Source: Caldilineaceae bacterium
GTDB taxonomy: Bacteria > Chloroflexota > Anaerolineae > Caldilineales > Caldilineaceae
Assembly (NCBI GenBank): GCA_019637695.1
Contig: JAHBVG010000066.1
Coordinates: 1-39,413 of the forward strand
Length of the DNA stretch: 39,413 nucleotides
Direction of reading: 5' to 3'
Part shown: in pieces, positions 26,101-33,621 of the stretch
How the letters are laid out: every line of letters begins with the position of its first letter
Numbering within the stretch: the stretch's first letter is position 1
Made by a program: the position numbers and the translations under genes
Notes under the pieces: generated by a model
Told to the model about the DNA's origin: nothing
What the model saw: the letters and a program-made list of their open reading frames with translations, nothing else
Database searches by the model: none

Positions 26101-26576
26101 GTGGTGCCGAGGCCGAAGGGATCCACATCTTCACGCCAGATGGTGAGCGCCCGCTCATAGGAATCCAACGCACTGGGATAATCGAACCGGCGAAAATAGA
26201 CAACACCCATATTGTTGAAGGCCCACGCTTCGCCGTAACGATTCCCCAAGGCCTGATAGAGCGGAAGAGACTCCTCGAAGTGGACAAGCGCCCGCTCAAG
26301 TTGATTCATGCTGAGGTGTGAAAGACCCAGATTGGTCAACGTGACAGCCGTCAGCGCATCATCGCCCAATGCCCGATAGAGGGGCAGCGCTCGTGTGCAG
26401 GCGTCGATGGCTTCGGTGAATTCGCCGTTGACATAGTGATCGTAGCACGTATCCAATAGTTGATTGGCTTCGTCCTGGCGCGGCGTGGGTGTCCCTTCCT
26501 GTGCATGGACGCCTGCCGCAGAAAGCCCCGCCCAGCAGAGGGTAAGGAAGAGGCTAATCGCTGCCATCCACTTCAT
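23193..26576 (-). CDS. Secreted TPR-repeat protein with C-terminal CHAT peptidase domain
   Basis: Large protein of 1127 residues. An N-terminal signal peptide (MKWMAAISLFLTLCWAGLSAAGVHAQ) sends it across the membrane. About residues 35-700 are a long array of tetratricopeptide-type repeats of about 40 residues (NNLGLVYSAVADYPQALIHF and similar), a protein-binding superhelix. A charged coiled-coil segment (about 730-790) precedes the CHAT domain (about 830-1127), a caspase-like cysteine peptidase fold. The catalytic pair appears intact: His993 in IHIAAHSDYN and Cys1039 in VVLSACETHLG, with the downstream AFLRAGASSLLSTLWPVDD typical of CHAT. Its ATG overlaps the stop of the lipoprotein gene (ATGA). 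Target and activator are unknown. Confidence 0.95.
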   Translation of the reverse strand: MKWMAAISLFLTLCWAGLSAAGVHAQEGTPTPRQDEANQLLDTCYDHYVNGEFTEAIDACTRALPLYRALGDDALTAVTLTNLGLSHLSMNQLERALVHFEESLPLYQALGNRYGEAWAFNNMGVVYFRRFDYPSALDSYERALTIWREDVDPFGLGTTLSNLGSLLYAQADYAQAIIYYEEAAEIWASMENLAAAADTFNNLGLAYHAELQYDKSLTAYARAYAYWQTLNDLRGQAWTLNNRGLVYAAMLDYPQAIEHYQQALALEEAIDDRVEQARTRNNLGLVYSAVADYPQALIHFRLALALYQALGERWGEANVLTNIAFALKSSTEYDESLIVYQQAMDLWIALGNRAGEATVQQGLGDVHQARAAYQQALIHYGAAREIWRSLNMPMQEGFALLSMGITYQSLGDTGQALRHYRQGLALVGDLSSLIGMATLPLTAAGVDNTPAGDDLPLAAQTQSLLDEKVGTAQSILGIINEMMELAERGHETDLGISPQEFQQTIANVQQLFSHLGESSNRSEEAMRFTIRGYAHGLLGDYLAAAADFQAAYDLWSSVGDQANSARVRQYLGQVLAIQGDAEGALVAYNEALDLQRKIGDRAGEATTLLVIAILYEMQGDRASALEYALAAVDRLESIYGELKVESLQTAFAGGTAPVYHFVVRQLLAQENGADAFLYAERSRARTLLTLLGNGRINPKGSERSELIERETLLRSEIVELERQLRDLWGSPATDDRGRALAQIRDTLEIRRAEYEELLTDLQLTNPEYAGLVSVPPFGLAEAQAMLRQGAPDLTLLVYLVGVEDTVIFVVSAETFHVESVAVSQWDLRREVESLRAQMKTGLLLPDAWQKPAQTLYGWLIAPVETYLPAADADDPPTLAVIPHEVLHYLPFGLLHAPNADPSTALLLDGYKLSYAPSVSSLQYVLAGRATEDANLISFASPRAPGAPYLAYAEREADAVAALYSAHPLIGDAATEGEFKERAGDYELIHIAAHSDYNAQNPLFSAILLTPDDTEDGRLETHEIFNLDLVQTDLVVLSACETHLGQLSSGDELVGLERAFLRAGASSLLSTLWPVDDVATAYFMESFYTHLRADLPKAEALRRAQQETRHAYPEPYFWAGMVLVGAPR

Positions 26577-27715
26577 GGAGATCCTCCGATCTCGGCAAGC
26601 CGCCGCTGAATTTGGGCCAGGGCGTCCAGATCGTTCAACGTCTCGTAGATCTGCGCCGCCGCTTCAAGCGCCTCAATGGCGGATGCTTCCTGGTTAAGAC
26701 CGCGCCGCGCAGAGCCGAGGCCAGCCAGCGCCGCCGCTTCCCCGGCAATGTCGCCCAGCGCCTGGTACACTTCCAACGCCTGCCCGTAGCCGGCTTCCGC
26801 TTCCAAAAAGAGACCAACCGAGAGGTAGAGATCCGCCAGGCGGATGTGGATGGCGGGAGCTGGTTTGGCAGACATCAACCCTTCGAGCAAGAGGATGGCA
26901 TCGCTGCGCGCGCTGCGCGCGCTGTAAATTTCAGCTTTGAGCAGAGAGATCGCCGTCTCGTTGACCTGCAAAGCGTCGACCTGCGCCAGCAGCGCTTCCA
27001 ACTCGGCCATCTGCGCCGGCGACATCAGCACAAAACTCAGATCGAGCGCGGTTTTGTCCTTTTCCTCATCGGACGAATGGCCCAGGCTATCGCGCACAGT
27101 GACATGGTAGGGCACACCCGGTTGTAGAGCAGGCGCATCCTCTGGGTAGCGCAACTCGGTTTCGGTTGTCACATTTTCCCAATTCACGCCGTCGCCCCAG
27201 ACTCGTACACTATAGGGCGCGCCTTCCGCTGATCCATGCCAACGCAGCAGGGGACGCCCATCGGTGATAAAGGTGCGGCGCGGCGTCAGCAAATAGGGGA
27301 TCGCCGTGAGCACTTCCGGCGTCTGTCGCAACGGACGCACCACCAGTTCTCCATTAAAGTGTTTGATCAACGGTTCGTGCTGCGGGCAGGGTGAGCCGCC
27401 AATGTAGTTGGCCGAGACGGCGACAACCGTCTTTAGATCGGCGCAGACGATAGCGCCGCTGGCGTCGGGCGCTACATAGAGCAGATCGTTGCGGGTGAGC
27501 AGCGTTGCCACCGAAAGTGGCAGTTGTTGCGTCCAGCCGGGGCGCGTGCGCGTGATCGTGCCGTCCAACTCGGCCAATAAGTAGATCCCCAGATCGGGCG
27601 CAGATGCGCTTATGGCCGTCGGTGTTGGGGATGGCGTCACTGGCGGCGCGCTACAACTGATCAAAAGGAGCAGCGAGATCAGGGTCAGAGAGATGACCAG
27701 CGAAGATCGGTTCAT
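26573..27715 (-). CDS. Lipoprotein with FecR-like domain and short TPR region
   Basis: Protein of 380 residues. The start ATG 27715 overlaps the stop of the upstream gene (ATGA). The N-terminus is a lipoprotein signal (MNRSSLVISLTLISLLLLISC, lipobox LISC, Cys21), followed by a Thr/Pro linker. Residues about 45-110 resemble a FecR-type domain (AELDGTITRTRPGWTQQLP, then LLTRNDLLYVAPDASGAIV and a CADLKTVVAVS strand). Next is a fibronectin- or CARDB-like stretch (PLLRWHGSAEGAPYSVRVWG, PGVPYHVTVRDS). The C-terminus (about 255-375) contains helical TPR-like repeats (LADLYLSVGLFLEAEAGYGQALEVYQALG). FecR-like proteins are known partners of CHAT/TPR genes in other phyla, which fits this operon. The FecR assignment is tentative. 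Confidence 0.75.
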   Translation of the reverse strand: MNRSSLVISLTLISLLLLISCSAPPVTPSPTPTAISASAPDLGIYLLAELDGTITRTRPGWTQQLPLSVATLLTRNDLLYVAPDASGAIVCADLKTVVAVSANYIGGSPCPQHEPLIKHFNGELVVRPLRQTPEVLTAIPYLLTPRRTFITDGRPLLRWHGSAEGAPYSVRVWGDGVNWENVTTETELRYPEDAPALQPGVPYHVTVRDSLGHSSDEEKDKTALDLSFVLMSPAQMAELEALLAQVDALQVNETAISLLKAEIYSARSARSDAILLLEGLMSAKPAPAIHIRLADLYLSVGLFLEAEAGYGQALEVYQALGDIAGEAAALAGLGSARRGLNQEASAIEALEAAAQIYETLNDLDALAQIQRRLAEIGGSP

Positions 27716-28962
27716 GGCTGTTCCTCCAACTGTCGCAAGTGGGCGCGGGCCAGCGCAGCCACTTCGGCGCGGCGCGATGCTATAGACATACTCTGAACAT
27801 TGACCAGGCAGGATTGCCAATAATAGATGATCTGTTGGCGTGGGTGGGCCAGGGCTTCGGCGGTGAGGGCCAGGTTGCAGAGCGCGGGGGCATCGGTCGG
27901 ATTCAGCGCCAGCGCTTGTTGAAGCGCATCTTCCGCTTCGCGATAGCGTTTAGCGTCGAGATAGGCCCAGCCGAGATCCGCCCACAGCGCTGCACAGAGT
28001 TCCGTATCTACATTCGCGCAGGTTCCGTTCTCTCCATCCCCAGCCAGGCTCAGCCCTGTGCGCAGGATGGCAATCGCTTTGACTGGCTTCCCTTGCAGGA
28101 TCAGGGCATGGCCCAATCCGCTGTAGGCCAGGATCAATCCATCATCTACCTGGAGCGCTTTGGTATGCAGGACGACGGCCTGATCGTAATCCCCGATCAA
28201 TGTGTAGCGCTGCGCCAGGTTATAATAGGCAGTGGCGTAGGCAGGATTGAGGGTTGCCGCATGGCTGAAGGCGCGGCTGGCCCCAGCCAGATCCCCGCGG
28301 TTGAGGAGGGTAGCGCCCCAATTGTTGAGGATGGCGCCCAGTACCGGCAACCCTGCCAGAGCAAGCAGGAGTACAAGCACGAACGAGATCAGCGCTGCGC
28401 CCACCAATTTGGGTCCACGATGGGCTGAGTCAGGCAGAAATTTACCAAGCAGCCACCCAGCCGCCTCACGGCTATGTTTGGAGATGGGAACCCCCGCCAG
28501 CGCCAATGCTGCGCCAGCCCCGATCACCGTGAACGAGTCGAGCCCGCTGCTCCACAGTCGCCGCACGATCTCAATGGCGACACCGGCTGTCGCCGCCATA
28601 AACAGGCCAGCCATCACAACCCACGGGAGATCTCTCCTCTGAAGCGACAGCGTCTGCTCTCTGTCAAGATACCACCACCAACGTTCGACGGGCGGAGTTA
28701 TGGTTTGTCGCCAACTTCGCCACTGCTCTGCTGGGATCTGGGCTGCCGCATCCTTAAGCTTGCTGTCTGCGATCGTTACGTCAAGGATCGCCCTTTGGTC
28801 GGCTGCATCGGGGAGCAGGCGCGCGATGCGGTCCCTGAGCAGGAGCGCCGTCAGCATGTGAGCAGGTTCGTTCTGCGCAGCCACGGGGGAAACCGCTGCA
28901 TCGTATTCGGCAAGCAAAGCGCCTAGCGGCGTCGAACGATTGATGTCTGGGGTAGAACCCAT
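27712..28962 (-). CDS. Membrane-anchored TPR protein, first gene of the CHAT operon
   Basis: Protein of about 416 residues. The N-terminal part (1-about 105) is soluble and probably cytoplasmic, with a helical region. Hydrophobic segments lie at about 112-130, 143-158 and 188-210. The C-terminal part holds TPR units (NWGATLLNRGDLAGASRAF, AYYNLAQRYTLIGDYDQAV, ADLGWAYLDAKRYREAEDA), likely on the outer side, where they could meet the secreted TPR-CHAT protein. ATG 28962 is preferred because GGGAG lies eight bases before it; an in-frame ATG at 28977 has no ribosome binding site. It resembles no enzyme. The role as sensor or scaffold is inferred from operon position only. Confidence 0.7.
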   Translation of the reverse strand: MGSTPDINRSTPLGALLAEYDAAVSPVAAQNEPAHMLTALLLRDRIARLLPDAADQRAILDVTIADSKLKDAAAQIPAEQWRSWRQTITPPVERWWWYLDREQTLSLQRRDLPWVVMAGLFMAATAGVAIEIVRRLWSSGLDSFTVIGAGAALALAGVPISKHSREAAGWLLGKFLPDSAHRGPKLVGAALISFVLVLLLALAGLPVLGAILNNWGATLLNRGDLAGASRAFSHAATLNPAYATAYYNLAQRYTLIGDYDQAVVLHTKALQVDDGLILAYSGLGHALILQGKPVKAIAILRTGLSLAGDGENGTCANVDTELCAALWADLGWAYLDAKRYREAEDALQQALALNPTDAPALCNLALTAEALAHPRQQIIYYWQSCLVNVQSMSIASRRAEVAALARAHLRQLEEQP

Positions 28963-29006
28963 TTTGGATGCTCCCATTTAGACAGCCTGACGTAAGGTGG
29001 ATCTCT

Positions 29007-29035
29007 ATTTTAACAGCTTGCGTCCACTTCATCAA
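29007..29035 (-). promoter_or_regulatory. Promoter of the CHAT operon
   Basis: On the minus strand TTGATG (29030-29035) and TAAAAT (29007-29012) are 17 bp apart. The start of transcription would fall near 29000, about 38 bases before the ATG at 28962. Confidence 0.68.
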
Positions 29036-29051
29036 CGGTTTCACAAATGAC

Positions 29052-29131
29052 GGATGCGTCCCAAACTGGGAAAAGAATGCTCCTCGCCGGTCCGTGGCCC
29101 GACCTGAGCGCTCCCAATTTGGGACGCATCC
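29052..29131. repeat. 14-bp inverted repeat upstream of the CHAT promoter, possible operator
   Basis: GGATGCGTCCCAAA (29052-29065) and TTTGGGACGCATCC (29118-29131) are a perfect inverted pair separated by 52 bases. The near arm begins about 16 bp upstream of the -35 box, a typical activator position. The arms are not heptamer repeats. It could instead be a stem in the 3' region of the dehydrogenase mRNA. Confidence 0.7.
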
Positions 29132-29235
29132 CAAATGACCAGCAACACAATCGCCGCCCAAAAACCTGCCCGACTGTATCCACAAGCACAAGACCGGCGT
29201 TCGGGCTTTCATGGCCGACTTCCGCGTTCCCTTTA

Positions 29236-29260
29236 CCGATCTCTAGTCCCCAATCTCTTT
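29236..29260. repeat. Short heptamer array at the dehydrogenase 3' end
   Basis: CGATCTC, TAGTCCC and CAATCTC units (complement of AGAGATT/GGGGACT) directly follow the TAA stop of the dehydrogenase on the minus strand. Confidence 0.7.
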
Positions 29261-30278
29261 ATTTCCAAATCAGCGCCACGCCCGTGTAGGTCTGCGGTTC
29301 GCGGAAAAGACCTTCGTAGCCTCGGCTGATTTCGTGTGGAGGCAGCCGGTGGGAGATGAGCGGCTCAATGTGGAGCAGCCCGCGCGCCATCCAATCGAAG
29401 ATCATCTGCTGTTTTCTGTATTGGGAAACGTGATTGCCGGCGTCGGGGTACATGGGCAACTGCCATTCCAGCGCGCCGCGCACGGTGATGAAACGCATGT
29501 GGATATCCGCCAGGATTTCGGTGAGATCGCCCTCGACGGGCGTGCGCGGCGTGCCCAGGATGATCACCTGCCCGTAGCGCGCCGTCGCCCGCAGCGCCTG
29601 GCGCACTACTGCGCTGTGACCCACTGCATCCACGGTGATGTCCGCGCCCTGCCCGTTCGTCTGCTCCAGGATGAATTGCTGCACCTCCGCCTCGTCGCCG
29701 CCCACTGTCAAGGGGACGCCGCAGCGTTCGGCCAGCGCCCGTCGCGCTTCCACCGGATCTACGCCGATCACCCGGCAGCCGCGTATTCCAAACGCCTGCG
29801 CCGCCAGATTTCCCACCAGCCCCAACCCGAAGATCGCCACTGTAGGGTTGCCGCTGATTTCCGCCACCAGCGGCGCTGTCAACGCCACACCGGCCATGCG
29901 CGAGGCCGCCGCCACTACCGAATCCACATCCTCAGGCACGCGGACGATCAGCCGATCCTGGTTGTAGCGGACGATGGAGCCGTGCCTTCCATATGAAAAG
30001 ACCCGATCCCCAGCCTGCACGCGGGTAACATTGCTGCCCCTATCGCGCACAATACCTACATTGGCATAGCCCGATTGAAAGGGAAACGTACACCACTCGC
30101 CAGGGCGAAAGGCGCGCGGTTCGCGGCCCGTATAGATGGAAAGTTCGGTGCCGGTGCTGATAAACGTACATTCTGTGTCGATGATTAACTCATTGGGGCC
30201 AAGCGGCGTGTCAGGCAACTGGATCGACTCGACCGACACTGCATGGGGACCGGAAACGACGACTTGTTGCGCGTTCAA
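29259..30278 (-). CDS. Medium-chain (zinc-type) dehydrogenase-like oxidoreductase
   Basis: Protein of 339 residues of the medium-chain dehydrogenase superfamily. The N-terminal GroES-like domain has ECTFISTGTELSIYTG (Cys37 in the catalytic-zinc position) and FPFQSGYANVGIV in place of the usual GHE segment. The Rossmann domain has VAIFGLGLVGNLAAQAFGIRGCRVIGVD (about 146-173). The four-cysteine structural zinc loop is absent. The motif ISTGTELSIYTG is shared with the BchC and sugar-dehydrogenase-like branch of the family; the substrate is unknown. The start is TTG 30278, with a perfect AAGGAGG five to seven bases upstream and no in-frame ATG that would keep the domain whole. Confidence 0.88.
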   Translation of the reverse strand: MNAQQVVVSGPHAVSVESIQLPDTPLGPNELIIDTECTFISTGTELSIYTGREPRAFRPGEWCTFPFQSGYANVGIVRDRGSNVTRVQAGDRVFSYGRHGSIVRYNQDRLIVRVPEDVDSVVAAASRMAGVALTAPLVAEISGNPTVAIFGLGLVGNLAAQAFGIRGCRVIGVDPVEARRALAERCGVPLTVGGDEAEVQQFILEQTNGQGADITVDAVGHSAVVRQALRATARYGQVIILGTPRTPVEGDLTEILADIHMRFITVRGALEWQLPMYPDAGNHVSQYRKQQMIFDWMARGLLHIEPLISHRLPPHEISRGYEGLFREPQTYTGVALIWK

Positions 30279-30412
30279 AATAGCCTCCTTGGGGAATTAA
30301 TGATGGATACCATGTGGGGAATTCCAGCCTTGATACCGTGGATAGTGGCCGTCCTGCTATTCACTATAACACACTCCTCATGGAGCGACGCAGGCTCAAG
30401 GCTTCGTCAATC

Positions 30413-30445
30413 AAAAAACCGACCTGCCTTGTGGCAGGTCGGTTT
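30413..30445 (-). terminator. Rho-independent terminator of the bactofilin gene
   Basis: A 13-bp perfect stem (AAACCGACCTGCC at 30416-30428, complement at 30433-30445) with a four-base loop. On the minus strand it is followed by six T. It lies 32 bp after the bactofilin stop codon. Confidence 0.92.
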
Positions 30446-30476
30446 CATTTTGAGTAAATCTTACAAGCGCAAGGGG

Positions 30477-31487
30477 TTAGCTCCAGGCGTCGCGTTTGGG
30501 CTGATCGCCCTGGTTCTCATCCCGCGAATCATTGGGATTGGACGCAGACTCTCGCCCTTCATCCCTTTTCGGCTGAGCGGAACCGGCCGGTTCATTGCGC
30601 TGAGAGCGCCCCGTCTGCCAACTACTAAAGTTCGAACTCATAGATGTAAATCCGCCTGCCCCCATCTTGAATTCGCCCTCAAAGAAAGCGCCTTCTTCCA
30701 CCACCAACGTTGCTGCCTGCGCCTTGCCGCGCATCTCGCCGGTGGCCTGGATGGTAAGACGTTCGTCGCAGGTGAATTCGCCGTTGGCCGATCCGGCGAT
30801 CATTGAATTGCGGGCGCGCACGGTGGCGGATACATTGGCGCCTTCAGCAATAATCACCGTTCCTTTGCAGTCGATCTCCCCTTCAAAGGTGCCTTCGATC
30901 AGCAAATCACTGTCTGAGCGGAAGTTGCCGTTGAAATTAGATTCACGGCTGATGACAGTACGCGGCGCGGCCTGTTGAGATTGTCCACCACGCGAGGTGG
31001 AACGTTCAGGGCGATCTAGCCGATCACCGGGCCGATCCGGCGCTGGCGTCGGTAGATCAGGGTAGGGCAATCGCTCACGAGGAACTGGATTCATCGGTCT
31101 TCTTTCTCCTTCTGGGTTCCATTTGCCCTGACTAGGGGCCGACGGTCGCTCTGACCGTTGATAGAGTGGATCAAATCGCTGGGCTGGCGTTGGCTCCGCA
31201 GTTCTGGGCGCTGGGTCCGGGATGCGCGGGGCCGCTTCTGGGAAACGCGGTGCTGGATCTGGCATACGCGGCGCTGGCGCGGATTCCATAATGCGCGGCA
31301 GCGTTGGTTCTATAGGTCGAGATGGGTGTCTATTTGTCTCAGTTTCTTCCCGATCCATGCGCCTCTCCTCGTCAGTAGGTTCATTGTGAGCAAGCGCAGC
31401 CTTTGCGCGATCTACCAACGGTGTAGGCTCCTCGTAAATCGGATCCTCTTCATTTTCATCTTTTCTATCGCGTTTGAAGAATTGCAT
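30477..31487 (-). CDS. Bactofilin with long proline-rich N-terminal region
   Basis: Cytoskeletal polymer-forming protein of 336 residues. The bactofilin beta-helix is at about 178-275: RTVISRESNFNGNFRSDSDL, LIEGTFEGEIDCKGTVIIAE, ANVSATVRARNSMIAGSANG, RLTIQATGEMRGKAQAATLV. Such proteins assemble into filaments on the inner face of the membrane and often help place cell-wall enzymes. The N-terminal 175 residues are unusually long, charged at first and then rich in proline with short degenerate repeats (APRMPDPAPRFPEAAPRIPD). The C-terminal tail is charged and disordered-looking. The N-terminus begins MQFFKRDRK, which may bind membrane. ATG 31487 has only a weak upstream site (AAGAGA). Confidence 0.94.
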   Translation of the reverse strand: MQFFKRDRKDENEEDPIYEEPTPLVDRAKAALAHNEPTDEERRMDREETETNRHPSRPIEPTLPRIMESAPAPRMPDPAPRFPEAAPRIPDPAPRTAEPTPAQRFDPLYQRSERPSAPSQGKWNPEGERRPMNPVPRERLPYPDLPTPAPDRPGDRLDRPERSTSRGGQSQQAAPRTVISRESNFNGNFRSDSDLLIEGTFEGEIDCKGTVIIAEGANVSATVRARNSMIAGSANGEFTCDERLTIQATGEMRGKAQAATLVVEEGAFFEGEFKMGAGGFTSMSSNFSSWQTGRSQRNEPAGSAQPKRDEGRESASNPNDSRDENQGDQPKRDAWS

Positions 31488-31695
31488 TCGTCTCTTGTTT
31501 CCTCTCTTTCTTGTGTGATGCGAAGAGACCGTGCTTTTCGGACGCGTCTTTCTTCAGCAGACGAATCTTTCCTTATAGTATACACGAAAACGCAAAAATT
31601 TGAGCAACCGTTCCAGACTACAGTACAGAGCGGCGCAAATAGCCAATAGTCATGGACTAGAGAAGCAATCCAGGGCAGTTGCTAATCAGCGATTG
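31488..31695. other. Upstream region of bactofilin, no gene seen
   Basis: AT-rich around 31570-31605. On the minus strand TATACT lies near 31576-31581, but no well-spaced -35 box was found. Open frames on the plus strand here are antisense to bactofilin and not convincing. Confidence 0.4.
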
Positions 31696-31861
31696 TACGT
31701 CAATTGATCCTGGGCTGCAAGCAGCAAATCGCCTCGGATGAATTCCCTGTGGGATATGGGCGTAATTCAAGTTGGAGGCATGGGAAGTACCGGAGACTTT
31801 TCGCCGCAGTGTGAAGTCCCCGGCACTTTCGCTCCACGTGGGATATCCAATAATTGACGTA
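31696..31861. repeat. Dispersed inverted-repeat element, copy 2
   Basis: Outer arms TACGTCAATT (31696-31705) and AATTGACGTA (31852-31861) are a perfect 10-bp inverted repeat. Inner arms AAGTACCGGAGACTT (31785-31799) and AAGTCCCCGGCACTT (31814-31828) pair at 13 of 15 positions around a 14-base loop. GTGTGAAGTCCCCG and TTTCGCTCC are shared with copy 1 (2577-2700). GTGGGATAT also occurs twice (31749-31757, 31838-31846). The right outer arm contains the -35 box of the next gene. Confidence 0.65.
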
Positions 31862-31881
31862 TACTTTTGGATAGATATAAG
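31854..31881 (+). promoter_or_regulatory. Sigma-70-type promoter for the 31924 gene
   Basis: TTGACG (31854-31859) and TATAAG (31876-31881) with a 16-bp spacer. The start of transcription would be near 31888. Confidence 0.65.
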
Positions 31882-31923
31882 ATAGAAGGGAACATTTGTG
31901 CGAGAACTCTATGGAGATCTTGA

Positions 31924-32970
31924 ATGAGGATGGGGGCAACGTCTCTCCCCCAGGAGCCTATGACAACCCAACCCCTTCGTATTGAATTGGAAGCGCAGAT
32001 TGTGCGCCGGCTTCAGCGCATGGATTACGATCTACTCGTTGAATTAGAAGCCGCTACCCAGCGCGCCGAATCCATCAGCTTGCAGCGGGTGATTGCCGCT
32101 ACGAAACCAGAGGAGGCCAACGTGGACGTAGCTCCACCGTCTGCGCTCACCCGTCGCCAACTCCTGACGCGGTTGGCTATCGGTGGCAGCGTCTTGGCAA
32201 CTGCTGGGTATGCGGCTACTCGCCTTGAACGCCCTGTCGAAGAGAGAGATGAAGGTATGCGCAGTGAGATGGCACACTTGCACACGCTCCTATCGCTGTA
32301 TGAGATGATGGACCGGGTAGGGTTGGATCGTCTGATTACAACGGCATTGGCGGCCCTGGGCTTCTCCATTAGTGGATTGCGGCTTGGCGCCACGGCTGTG
32401 CGGGGAGCTGTCGAGTTCATCACCGCTCTCATCAACCGCTTTGACGCCGCTGTGCCACAGATCCTGGCGGGGATCGAAGTTGCCGAAGGTTTCTTGCAGG
32501 CTATCGACCGCCACCTTAACGAGTTGGAACGGCTCATCGGCGAAGTCATGCAAGAGGCCGCGCCGCTGACCCAGGCCGTGGATCGTTTTGTTCAAGAGTT
32601 ATTGGGATACCTGCCCTTTGGCATCGGGGATCGCATCCGACGTACCATTCAAGAGATGGCTGCCCTGGTGGGGCTGCTGCCTGCCGGTCTCGGCGCCCTG
32701 CGCAGCGGACTCTTTTCACCCATACGCGCCTGGTTCCCCGCCGAGGAGGGCGCGGACCTGCGCGCTCAACTCTTCACCCCAGCCCGCGCCGAATTGCTCG
32801 AACCTACCCGCGCGCTCCTCAATGACCTGATCCAATTCGCTGACCGCTGGGACAGTGAAATGGCGGGTCCTGTAGAAGCGGCGCTTGCCCAACGCGCTGA
32901 GGTCCGCAGTCAGATTGTGGCCTACCAGCAGCAATTGGATCTCCCAGACCAGAGAATCAGCAAATCTTGA
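31924..32970 (+). CDS. Unrecognised helical protein with internal twin-arginine membrane segment
   Basis: Protein of 348 residues that I cannot assign to a family. An N-terminal helical region (about 15-65) precedes TRRQLLTRLAIGGSVLATAG (about 76-95), a twin-arginine motif followed by a hydrophobic stretch, like a Tat signal or membrane anchor but placed internally. The rest (about 110-340) is almost entirely amphipathic helix (LHTLLSLYEMMDRVGLDRLI, LNELERLIGEVMQEA, ALLNDLIQFADRW), probably a coiled-coil bundle. ATG 31924 has GGAG seven bases upstream; an alternative ATG at 31960 (MTTQPLRIE) has AGGAG only three bases upstream. It is transcribed alone and converges with the DUF1638 gene. The layout recalls anti-sigma or membrane signalling proteins, but that is a guess. 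Confidence 0.72.
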   Translation: MRMGATSLPQEPMTTQPLRIELEAQIVRRLQRMDYDLLVELEAATQRAESISLQRVIAATKPEEANVDVAPPSALTRRQLLTRLAIGGSVLATAGYAATRLERPVEERDEGMRSEMAHLHTLLSLYEMMDRVGLDRLITTALAALGFSISGLRLGATAVRGAVEFITALINRFDAAVPQILAGIEVAEGFLQAIDRHLNELERLIGEVMQEAAPLTQAVDRFVQELLGYLPFGIGDRIRRTIQEMAALVGLLPAGLGALRSGLFSPIRAWFPAEEGADLRAQLFTPARAELLEPTRALLNDLIQFADRWDSEMAGPVEAALAQRAEVRSQIVAYQQQLDLPDQRISKS

Positions 32971-33007
32971 ATGACGAAGAACTGGTAATTACTGAGCCAC
33001 TTTCGTT

Positions 33008-33604
33008 CTATGATTGTTTGAATTCGCTGACCAATTGCACGAGGCGCTCCTCTAGCGTTTGCAGGCCGGTGTCTGCCTGTCGATAGTCCAATCCCAGGCG
33101 CTCGGCGGCGGCGCGTGCGCGCGCTGATTCGTCGTGATCGGCGGATTGGCGCAGGTAAAGCACTTCTCTGTAGTTCCCAAAATAGAGGTCGCGCAGATGC
33201 GGAAAGCGATCCAGCCCCAGTTCGGGGATCACCAATCCCTCAAAATGGCGAGCCAGGAAATCGGTGAGGTAGAAGGTCCCCGGCTCGTGTTCCGCCTGCT
33301 CCCAAAAGAGGTTGCCGCCGTAAAATTCATAACAATGAGGACCGTCAATGCGCCGCGCGTGGGGATAGCGCGCCAGCAGCGCGTCGAGTGCGCCGCCCGT
33401 GCCGCAGTCCGCATAGCCGACGAGGATGAGATCGAACTGGCCGGCCCAGTTATCCAATTTGGTTTCGACGGCGGGGGCGATCCGCTCGGGACGGTTGTGC
33501 AACTGCGCGGGGATGGCGGTCAATTCATAGTCCCAGCCCTGCCGCGCCGCAATCGCCGTCATCTCACGCACAATCGCGCCGCAGGCAATGATTCCGATCT
33601 TCAA
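33008..33604 (-). CDS. DUF1638 family protein
   Basis: Protein of 198 residues that matches DUF1638 in layout: MKIGIIACGAIVREM at the N-terminus, FDLILVGYADCGTGGALDALL in the centre, then IDGPHCYEFYGG with conserved Cys and His, and GTFYLTDFLARHFEGLVI. DUF1638 occurs in methanogens and many anaerobes near methylamine and corrinoid genes, and in bacteria without them; its activity is unknown to me. The conserved Cys/His residues suggest metal binding (inference). The start is TTG 33604, with AAGGAGAG seven bases upstream. A palindromic repeat element separates it from the glycosylase gene. Confidence 0.8.
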   Translation of the reverse strand: MKIGIIACGAIVREMTAIAARQGWDYELTAIPAQLHNRPERIAPAVETKLDNWAGQFDLILVGYADCGTGGALDALLARYPHARRIDGPHCYEFYGGNLFWEQAEHEPGTFYLTDFLARHFEGLVIPELGLDRFPHLRDLYFGNYREVLYLRQSADHDESARARAAAERLGLDYRQADTGLQTLEERLVQLVSEFKQS

Positions 33605-33621
33605 GGTAGTTCTCTCCTTGG

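Noticed and set aside
31158..31649. Open frame antisense to bactofilin and its upstream region
   Set aside because: Composition rich in Trp, Arg and Ser with no domain; the opposite strand carries the clear bactofilin.
31700..31939. Small minus-strand open frame across repeat element copy 2
   Set aside because: It covers the inverted repeat and the promoter of the plus-strand gene, and has no supporting signals.
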